DNA from: Salinispora cortesiana
GTDB lineage: Bacteria > Actinomycetota > Actinomycetes > Mycobacteriales > Micromonosporaceae
Length of the DNA: 44,774 nt
Assembly (NCBI RefSeq): GCF_000484695.1
Contig: NZ_AXVR01000041.1
Location: forward strand, 1 to 44,774
Direction: 5' to 3'
Shown here: piece by piece, positions 39,063 through 44,774 of the stretch
Numbering within the stretch: the first letter of the stretch is position 1
How the letters are laid out: each line of letters starts with the position of its first letter
Made by a program: the position numbers and the translations under genes
The notes under the pieces: model-generated
The model's input: only the letters and a program-made list of their open reading frames with translations
Database searches by the model: none
What the model was told of the DNA's origin: nothing

Positions 39063-40475
39063 ATGCCCGTGCGTACGCTGACCATCGGTGTCGTCGCCCT
39101 TGCCGTTCTCGCCGGATCACCCGCACCGGCCCGCGCCGATCCTGCCCCCGCGCCGCCCACCCTGTCCTGGGGCGAATGCCAGGAGGAGTTACCAGCGCCC
39201 GCCCCGGACGGCACGGTGGAGTGTGCGCGGCTCCGTCTGCCGGTGGACTGGGCCCGACCACACGGCCCGACCTTCGAGCTCTCCGTGGCGCGTCGGCCGG
39301 CGCGGGAGCAGGCGCAACGGGTGGGCACACTGGTGTTCGGGCCGGGCGGCCCAGCAGACTCTGGAGTGGAGCGCATCCTCAAGGGGAATCGGTTCAGCGA
39401 GGAGTTGCTCGACCGGTTCGACGTGGTCAGCTTCGACCCGCGGACGGTGGCCCGTAGCGCCGCGCCGGAGTGCAGCCCGGACCCGACGCTGCCCAAGCCG
39501 CCGATTCCGCTGGGCAGTCAGGCGGACTTCGATGCCATGGTGGCCTACAACCAGGCGTTCTGGGAGCGGTGCCGGCCGACCACACCGGTCTTCGACCACG
39601 CCGACACGCTCAGCACGGTGCGCGATCTGGAGGCGTTGCGGCGAGCGCTGGGCGAGCGCCAGATCTCCTTCCACGGCAGTTCCTACGGCACCCTGCTGGG
39701 TCAGCAGTACGCCGAGCAGTACCCGCACCGGGTGCGGGCCGTCGTGCTGGAGGGCGTGTTCGACCACAGCCTGGGGCTGCGCCCCTTCGTCCGCACCCAG
39801 GCAGCCACCTTGCAGGATTCGTTCGACGAGTTCGTCTCCTGGTGCGACAGCTCAACCGAGTGCGTGCTGCACGGTCGGGACGTGCGGGCGGTCTGGGCCG
39901 AGGTGCTGGCCCGGGCGGATCGGGGCGAGCACGCGCCACGTACCGCCTTCGACGTCACCGCCGTGGCGCTCGGGCTGCTCGCCCGTCCGGACTGGCCGAA
40001 GCTGGCGGTCGCCGTGCGCGACATGGAGGGCGGCACCCCGCCCCCCGAGTCGGATCTTCCCCTCTCCGTCGCCGCCTTCTGCGCCGATTGGCCCGCCCCG
40101 GTCCGCGACTACACCGAGTACGCCGGCCTGGTCCGAGTGGCCGCGGCCGCCGGGCCGGATATCCGGTACGGCAGCGGGCTGCTGGCGGTGCAGACCTGCC
40201 TCGGCTGGCCGTCGCCGGTTCGGAACCCCCCGCACACACCGCAGGTGCGGACCCGTACCCCGCTGTTGTTGCTCAACGCCCTGCACGACCCCCGTACCGG
40301 CTACAACTGGGCCACCAACGTCGCCCAGCAGCTTGGCCGGCATGGCCGCCTGGTGACGTACGAGGGCTGGGGCCACGGCACCTACCAGCGCACCGACTGC
40401 ACGATCGCCGTGGTGGATCGCTACCTCGTTGACCTGACGCTGCCCGCCCCTGGTGCACGGTGCTCGGCGGCCTGA
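39063..40475 (+). CDS. Secreted TAP-like tripeptidyl aminopeptidase / alpha-beta hydrolase
   Basis: GGAGGA (39054-39059) precedes ATG 39063. The 470-residue protein has a signal peptide (TLTIGVVALAVLAGSPAPARA). Its fold matches secreted S33-type peptidases: CARLRLPVDWARP, FGPGGPADSG as oxyanion loop, FHGSSYGTLLGQQYAEQYP with Ser207, LLLNALHDPRTGYNWA with the Asp, and GWGHGTY with the His in the C-terminal TAP-like domain. The usual DPRGxGxS motif reads DPRTVARS. It is probably an extracellular exo-peptidase removing short N-terminal peptides. The 242-bp region upstream, shared with the divergent methyltransferase, holds no other gene. Confidence 0.88.
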   Translation: MPVRTLTIGVVALAVLAGSPAPARADPAPAPPTLSWGECQEELPAPAPDGTVECARLRLPVDWARPHGPTFELSVARRPAREQAQRVGTLVFGPGGPADSGVERILKGNRFSEELLDRFDVVSFDPRTVARSAAPECSPDPTLPKPPIPLGSQADFDAMVAYNQAFWERCRPTTPVFDHADTLSTVRDLEALRRALGERQISFHGSSYGTLLGQQYAEQYPHRVRAVVLEGVFDHSLGLRPFVRTQAATLQDSFDEFVSWCDSSTECVLHGRDVRAVWAEVLARADRGEHAPRTAFDVTAVALGLLARPDWPKLAVAVRDMEGGTPPPESDLPLSVAAFCADWPAPVRDYTEYAGLVRVAAAAGPDIRYGSGLLAVQTCLGWPSPVRNPPHTPQVRTRTPLLLLNALHDPRTGYNWATNVAQQLGRHGRLVTYEGWGHGTYQRTDCTIAVVDRYLVDLTLPAPGARCSAA

Positions 40476-40554
40476 CCCCTCGTCGGCTGGCCGGCAAGAA
40501 GTCGCTGCCGGCCCCGTGCGGCAGGCGATCTGATCGATGAGTTCGCAGTAGTGT

Positions 40555-40592
40555 CCGCGCGGGGGCGTGGAGTTCTGCCCGCTCCCGCGCGG
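40555..40592. terminator. Hairpin after the TAP-like peptidase gene
   Basis: CCGCGCGGGGGCG (40555-40567) pairs with CGCTCCCGCGCGG (40580-40592) with one mismatch across 12 nt. It lies 80 bp after the peptidase stop and 38 bp before the DGPF gene. It may terminate the first transcript or structure the leader of the second. Confidence 0.5.
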
Positions 40593-40629
40593 AGTTACTG
40601 CCGGAGATGTCGCCGGTTAGGAGGAGTTG

Positions 40630-41040
40630 ATGGCCAAGTATCTGCTGCTCAAGCACTACCGCGGTGGCCCGGCGCCCGCCGTGGACTGGGCGCCGATGGA
40701 CCAGTGGACGCCGGATGAGGTCGACGCGCACACGCGGTTCATGCACGACTTCGGGGCGCGGCTGGAGGAGACGGGCGAACTCGTCGACGCCCAGGCACTG
40801 TCGCCGGACGGCGCGTTCGTGCGGTACGACGGCGAGGGGCGGCCACCGGTGACCGACGGGCCGTTCGTCGAGACCAAGGACCTGGTCGCCGGGTGGTACG
40901 TCATCGACGTCGATTCGTGGGACCGCGCGGTGGAACTGGCGGGGGAGCTGTCGGCGGCCCCCGGGCCGGGCGGTAGGCCGATCCACGAATGGTTGGAGGT
41001 TCGACCGTTCTACGGCGTTCCGGCGGCTGTGCCGGAGTGA
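40630..41040 (+). CDS. YciI/DGPF-domain protein paired with ECF sigma factor
   Basis: GGAGGAG directly upstream supports ATG 40630; a TTG precedes it. The 136-residue protein has the DGPF motif (T-D-G-P-F-V-E-T-K-D-L-V-A-G-W-Y-V-I-D) and the family end HEWLEVRPF. DGPF proteins are small dimeric alpha-beta barrels of unclear activity that are typically encoded next to ECF42 sigma factors. Here the stop overlaps the sigma-factor start (GTGA), so the two are translated together. Confidence 0.9.
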   Translation: MAKYLLLKHYRGGPAPAVDWAPMDQWTPDEVDAHTRFMHDFGARLEETGELVDAQALSPDGAFVRYDGEGRPPVTDGPFVETKDLVAGWYVIDVDSWDRAVELAGELSAAPGPGGRPIHEWLEVRPFYGVPAAVPE

Positions 41041-42182
41041 ACAGGGAGCTGCTGCGGGAACTCGTACCAGCGGTGATCGGTGTCCTCGTCCGGCGCGGTG
41101 CGGATTTCGCGTCGGCCGAGGATGCCGTGCAGGACGCCCTGGTCGAGGCGGTGCGCGGGTGGTCGGAGAGCCCGCCGCAGGATCTCCGGGGTTGGTTGAT
41201 CACCGTGGCCTGGCGCAAGTTCCTCGACGCCGCCCGCGCCGACACCTCCCGGCGGCGGCGCGAGATACGCGTCGAGGGCGAGCCGGTGCCCGACAGGGCC
41301 GAGGCGGTGGACGACACGCTGCAGCTGTACTTCCTCTGCGCGCACCCCGCTCTGACGCCGGCCTCGTCCGTCGCGCTCACGCTGCGTGCGGTCGGTGGTC
41401 TGACCACGCGTCAGATCGCGCGGGCCTACCTCGTGCCGGAGGCGACCATGTCCCAGCGGATCAGCCGGGCCAAACGTACGGTCTCGGGTGTCCGCCTCAA
41501 TCAGCCCGGTGATGTCGCCACAGTGGTGCGCGTGCTCTACCTGGTTTTCAACGAGGGCTACTCCGGAAATGTCGACCTGGCCGCCGAAGCGATCCGGCTC
41601 ACTCGTCAACTGGCCGCCCAGATTAACCACGAGGAGGTCGCGGGCCTGCTGGCGTTGATGCTGCTGCACCACGCGCGGCGTCCGGTGCGTACCAGCCCGG
41701 ACGGCCGGCTCGTGCCCCTTGCCGAGGAGGACCGCAGCCGGTGGAACCGCCACCTGATCGCCGAGGGGGTCGAGGTGCTCCAGAACGCCCTCGCCCGCGA
41801 CCGGCTGGGCGAGTTCCAGGCCCAGGCGGCCATCGCCGCGCTGCACGCCGACGCCCGGACGGTCGCGGAGACAGACTGGGTGCAGATCGTCGAGTGGTAC
41901 GACGAACTCGTGCGCCTCACCAACAGCCCGGTGGCCCGGCTCAATCGGGCGGTCGCTCTCGGGGAGGCCGACGGCCCGAGGGCTGGCCTGGCCGCCCTGG
42001 CGGGGCTTGACCCCGCCCTGCCCCGGCACGCCGCCGCAGCAGCGTACCTGCACGAGCGGGCGGGCGACCCGGTGGCCGCGGCCCGGCTCTACGCCGAGGC
42101 TGCTTGCTCGGCGTCGAGCCTCCCCGAGCGCGACCACCTCACGCGACAGGCTGCCCGACTCAACTCGCAACCGCGGAGCTGA
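41037..42182 (+). CDS. ECF42-type RNA polymerase sigma factor with TPR-like C terminus
   Basis: The GTG at 41037 overlaps the DGPF stop. The 381-residue protein has sigma region 2 (about 1-75, SAEDAVQDALVEAV and LRGWLITVAWRKFLDAAR) and region 4 (about 105-150, LTTRQIARAYLVPEATMSQRISRAKRT). A long C-terminal extension of about 230 residues contains LYLVFNEGYS and helical repeats. That extension, and the DGPF neighbour, define the ECF42 group, which works without an anti-sigma factor gene. The extension is probably needed for activity. The targets commonly include the DGPF gene itself. Confidence 0.9.
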   Translation: MNRELLRELVPAVIGVLVRRGADFASAEDAVQDALVEAVRGWSESPPQDLRGWLITVAWRKFLDAARADTSRRRREIRVEGEPVPDRAEAVDDTLQLYFLCAHPALTPASSVALTLRAVGGLTTRQIARAYLVPEATMSQRISRAKRTVSGVRLNQPGDVATVVRVLYLVFNEGYSGNVDLAAEAIRLTRQLAAQINHEEVAGLLALMLLHHARRPVRTSPDGRLVPLAEEDRSRWNRHLIAEGVEVLQNALARDRLGEFQAQAAIAALHADARTVAETDWVQIVEWYDELVRLTNSPVARLNRAVALGEADGPRAGLAALAGLDPALPRHAAAAAYLHERAGDPVAAARLYAEAACSASSLPERDHLTRQAARLNSQPRS

Positions 42183-42198
42183 TCAGCGGTCGGACGTG

Positions 42199-42669
42199 TT
42201 ATCGCTGGGAGCGCAGGAGCCAGGCTTGGTGTTCGATGGCGTGGCCGGTGGTGATGAGGAGATCCTGGGTGATGGAGTCGTCGGCGGTGGCCTCGATTGC
42301 ATGCCGGATTCCGGCGGCGGTGGTGGTGAGGAGGTCGCCGATCTTGTCGATGACGGTGCCGTCCGGTAGTGCACCGGTGTCCAACTGGGGTAGCCGGCTG
42401 GTGGCGGCGATGGTGGTGGCGCGTGCGTCGGGTGGTGTGCCGATGGCGGCGACGCGTTCGGCGATGCTGTCGGCGTGTTCGCATGCTGTGTCGGCGAGGG
42501 TGTCGAGTTGCTGGTGTAGGGGCAGGAACCGCGGTCCGGTGACGTTCCAGTGGGCTTGTTTGGCCTGAAAGGCGAGGTCGAGTAGGTCGCTGAGGGTCTG
42601 CTGCAGGATGACGCCGGCACTGTCGGGGGTGGGTGTGGGCGCAACGGTGGGGGCGGTGGTCGTGGACAT
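42199..42669 (-). CDS. dps: Dps-family ferritin-like DNA-protection protein
   Basis: ATG 42669 begins MSTTTAPTVAP; a longer start at 42762 lacks support. The 156-residue protein has the Dps ferroxidase signature QAKQAHWNVTGPRFLPLHQQLD plus the D-x6-ERV segment (ADSIAERV). Dps forms a dodecamer that stores iron and shields DNA from oxidation. It lies downstream, on the same strand, of two haloperoxidase-type hydrolases, and converges with the sigma-factor gene with only 16 bp between stops. Confidence 0.92.
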   Translation of the reverse strand: MSTTTAPTVAPTPTPDSAGVILQQTLSDLLDLAFQAKQAHWNVTGPRFLPLHQQLDTLADTACEHADSIAERVAAIGTPPDARATTIAATSRLPQLDTGALPDGTVIDKIGDLLTTTAAGIRHAIEATADDSITQDLLITTGHAIEHQAWLLRSQR

Positions 42670-42731
42670 CAGCGGATCCCTTTCGGTGTCGTGGCGGCGT
42701 GGGTGGTGCTGTTGGCGGTGGAGGGTGACGC

Positions 42732-42766
42732 GGGGATGGGCCGTCCGGTGTGGTCGGCCCATCCCC
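42732..42766 (-). terminator. Terminator after the membrane-anchored haloperoxidase gene
   Basis: GGGGATGGGCCG (42732-42743) and CGGCCCATCCCC (42755-42766) form a perfect 12-bp stem with an 11-nt loop, 12 bp past the minus-strand stop at 42779. Dps, downstream, therefore probably has its own promoter in the remaining 60 bp. Confidence 0.8.
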
Positions 42767-42778
42767 CGGTTGCGGTGG

Positions 42779-43801
42779 TTAGAGGCTGTTGACGAAGGTG
42801 AGTAGGTCGTTGTTGAGCTGCTGCTTGTGGGTGTCGGTGATGCCGTGGGGGCCGTCGGGGTAGACCTTGAGGGTGGAGTCGGCCACGATCTTGTGGGCTT
42901 CCTTGGCGGAGTTCTCGATCGGTACGACCTGGTCGTCGCCGCCGTGGATGATGAGGGTGGGTACGTCGAAGCGTGTGAGGTCCTCGGTCAGGTCGGTTTC
43001 GGAGAAGGCTTTGATCGAGTCGTAGGCGGCCTTGTGGCCGGCCTGCATGCTCTGTAGCCAGAAGGTGTCCTTCATGCCCTGCGATACCTCGGTGTTGCGG
43101 CGGTTGGCGCCGAAAAAGGGTCCGTCGGCGAGGTCGCGGTAGAGCTGGGAGCGGTCGGCGAGGGAGCCTTCGCGGAGGCCGTCGAAGACGTCGATGGGTA
43201 CGCCGTTGGGGTTGTCGGGGGTTTTGAGCATCAGCGGGGTGACCGCGCCGACGAGGGCGATCTGGGCGATGCGGTCGGTGCCGTGTCGGCCGACGTAGCG
43301 GGCGACTTCTCCGCCGCCGGTGGAGAATCCGACGAGGGTGGCGTTTCGTAGCTTCAGTTTTTTGATGACGGTGGCGAGGTCGTCGGCGTAGTGGTTCATG
43401 TCGTTGCCCTCCCAGGTTTGGGAGGAGCGGCCGTGGCCTCGGCGGTCGTGGGCGATGACGCGGTAGCCGTTGTCGGCCAGGTGCATCATCTGGGATTCCC
43501 AGCTGTCGGAGTTCAGTGGCCAGCCGTGGCTGAAGATGACGGGTCGTCCGTCGCGGGGGCCCCAGTCCCTATAGAAGATGTCCACGCCGTCGCTGGTGGT
43601 GACGAAGCCCTCGTTACGGTCTGATCGCTTCCCGGCCGCGGCGGCGGGGTCGGCCTGGGCCTCACCGCTGCTGTTGGTGGCGATGGCGGTACCACCGACG
43701 GCGATACTGATCACGGCAACACCGGCCAGCAGCGCGGCCCACCCGGGACGACGGCGGGAGCTGGTCTCGACTGCGGGGGTGAGGGTGGTTTCGGGGTTCA
43801 T
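42779..43801 (-). CDS. Exported alpha/beta hydrolase, non-haem haloperoxidase type
   Basis: AAAGGAA sits 9 nt upstream of ATG 43801; the longer in-frame start at 43840 has none. The 340-residue protein has an N-terminal SRRRPGWAALLAGVAVISIAVGG segment, a signal or anchor that may use the Tat route (twin Arg). The catalytic part has HGWPLNSDSWESQM, HDRRGHGRSSQ, the nucleophile elbow GFSTGGGEVARYVGRHG (Ser), HGGDDQVVP (Asp) and DGPHGI (His). This is the pattern of cofactor-free haloperoxidases/perhydrolases. In vivo these are often esterases. The neighbouring Dps suggests an oxidative-stress setting. Confidence 0.88.
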   Translation of the reverse strand: MNPETTLTPAVETSSRRRPGWAALLAGVAVISIAVGGTAIATNSSGEAQADPAAAAGKRSDRNEGFVTTSDGVDIFYRDWGPRDGRPVIFSHGWPLNSDSWESQMMHLADNGYRVIAHDRRGHGRSSQTWEGNDMNHYADDLATVIKKLKLRNATLVGFSTGGGEVARYVGRHGTDRIAQIALVGAVTPLMLKTPDNPNGVPIDVFDGLREGSLADRSQLYRDLADGPFFGANRRNTEVSQGMKDTFWLQSMQAGHKAAYDSIKAFSETDLTEDLTRFDVPTLIIHGGDDQVVPIENSAKEAHKIVADSTLKVYPDGPHGITDTHKQQLNNDLLTFVNSL

Positions 43802-43960
43802 GCGGGCTGTTCCTTTGTAGTGGCGGTCCGGGGACCGCATAGGGGTTGGTTCTCGGTGCGGTCCCGGTCCTGGGCAGGGTGGGACGGCGAACGTGGGTTG
43901 GTGGTGCCGTGTTGCTGCCCTGGGCGTCCGGCTCCGGGTGTGGTGCCGACGCCGGTTGTT

Positions 43961-43987
43961 GCCGGGGCTACGGCGTGTTTCCCCGGC
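43961..43987 (-). terminator. Short terminator hairpin between the two hydrolase genes
   Basis: GCCGGGG (43961-43967) pairs with CCCCGGC (43981-43987) across 13 nt, 4 bp after the minus-strand stop at 43992. The 190-bp gap to the next gene holds this and presumably its promoter. Confidence 0.55.
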
Positions 43988-43991
43988 GGGG

Positions 43992-44774
43992 CTACTTGGC
44001 GAGGAAGGTCAGTAGGGCCTGGTTGACGTCGTCGGCGTGGGTCCAGAGCAGGCCGTGGGGTGCGCCGTCGATCTCGACGTAGTCGGCCTCGGGTAGCTGC
44101 TTGTGGAACTCGCGGGCGGTGGCGTCGATGGGCAGGATGTTGTCGGCGGTGCCGTGCAGGATCAGACTGGGTACGTCGATCTTCGGGACGTCGGTGCGGA
44201 AGTCGGTGACCCAGGTGGGCACGGCGGCGCTGGAGGCGTACCAGGACGCGCCGGCGGCGACGTTCCAGCTGTTACGCAGCGCTTCTTCGGACAGGCGGGT
44301 GCCGAGGGTGTCGTCGGTGTTGAAGAAGTTGCGGTAGAAGTCGGTGAAGTAGGCGTAGCGGTCCGCGGTGACCGCGGCGAGGATGCCGTCGAACACCTCC
44401 TGCGGCACCCCGGTGGGGTTGTCGTCGGTCTGCAGCAGGAACGGTTGCAGCGAGGCCAGGAACGCGGCCTTGGCAACCCGGGCCGACCCGTAGCGCGACA
44501 GGTAGCGGGCCACCTCACCGCTGCCCATCGAGAACCCGACCAACACCACATCGGTGAGGTCGAGGGTCTCCAGCACGGTGTTCAGGTCCGCGGCGAAGGT
44601 GTCGTAGTCGTAGCCGACCGTGGGCTGGCTGGACTGACCGAAGCCCCGCCGGTCATAGGTGATCACCCGGTAGCCGGCCTTGAGTAGAGCCGCGGACTGC
44701 TTCTCCCACGAGTGCCCGTCCAGGGGGTAGCCGTGGATGAGTACCACCGGCTGTCCCTGACCGTGGTCCTCGTA
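43992..44774 (-). CDS. Haloperoxidase-type alpha/beta hydrolase, 5' end cut by window edge
   Basis: The frame is open to the right edge, with Y-E-D-H-G-Q-G-Q-P before VVLIHGYPLDGHSWE, so the true start lies a short way beyond the window. The visible 260 residues have YDRRGFGQSS, nucleophile elbow GFSMGSGEVARYLSRYG, HGTADNILPIDA (Asp) and DGAPHGLLWTHAD (His). This is the classical bromoperoxidase BPO-A2-like form and lacks the N-terminal anchor of its neighbour as far as visible. The pair are paralogues. Confidence 0.88.
   Translation of the reverse strand, partial: YEDHGQGQPVVLIHGYPLDGHSWEKQSAALLKAGYRVITYDRRGFGQSSQPTVGYDYDTFAADLNTVLETLDLTDVVLVGFSMGSGEVARYLSRYGSARVAKAAFLASLQPFLLQTDDNPTGVPQEVFDGILAAVTADRYAYFTDFYRNFFNTDDTLGTRLSEEALRNSWNVAAGASWYASSAAVPTWVTDFRTDVPKIDVPSLILHGTADNILPIDATAREFHKQLPEADYVEIDGAPHGLLWTHADDVNQALLTFLAK

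Overview
The window is very GC-rich actinomycete DNA with dense, often overlapping genes, many GTG starts, twin-domain secreted glycoside hydrolases, an MmyB-type regulator, RNHCP proteins and an MbtH/NRPS locus. This gene mix fits a Micromonosporaceae-type actinomycete (Salinispora/Micromonospora-like). The genus is inferred from content, not from a marker gene. No rRNA, tRNA, IS element or CRISPR array was seen.

Left part (1-11.7 kb). A truncated surface beta-helix protein runs off the left edge. It is followed by a repeat-bearing intergenic region, a possible 18-codon leader ORF, two tandem RNHCP proteins and a short cytochrome P450 whose meander segment appears to be missing. An MmyB-like XRE regulator and an Asp-nucleophile alpha/beta hydrolase each carry the same operator-like sequence upstream. 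A GH12-CBM13-GH5 cellulase (minus strand, with a CebR-like box) faces a two-gene ABC exporter. A secreted phosphodiester-glycosidase-family protein completes the segment.

Central part (11.9-30.0 kb). This is a nonribosomal peptide locus. An MbtH-like gene with its own hairpin terminator is followed by a near-consensus promoter and a translationally coupled run of genes: NRPS (A-T-C-A-T), kynurenine 3-monooxygenase-like flavoenzyme, DUF6875-like protein, NRPS (C-A-T), NRPS (C-A-T-reductase), MFS exporter and O-methyltransferase. Four A domains and a terminal NADPH reductase predict a linear four-residue peptide released as an aldehyde or alcohol. Residue 1 looks Val-like and residue 3 Gly-like. 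The flavoenzyme and the methyltransferase could hydroxylate and methylate an aromatic unit. No other kynurenine-pathway gene lies in the window, so the role of the flavoenzyme is open.

Right part (30.0-44.8 kb). A secreted beta-1,3-glucanase with two discoidin domains has an exact palindrome upstream. Next are an XRE regulator divergent from an ABC exporter, with a palindrome array between them, an alpha/beta hydrolase, a penicillin-acylase-family Ntn hydrolase, an actinobacterial SAM methyltransferase and a secreted TAP-like peptidase. These are followed by an ECF42-type sigma factor coupled to a DGPF/YciI protein. A minus-strand stress block ends the window: Dps and two haloperoxidase-type alpha/beta hydrolases, the last cut by the right edge.
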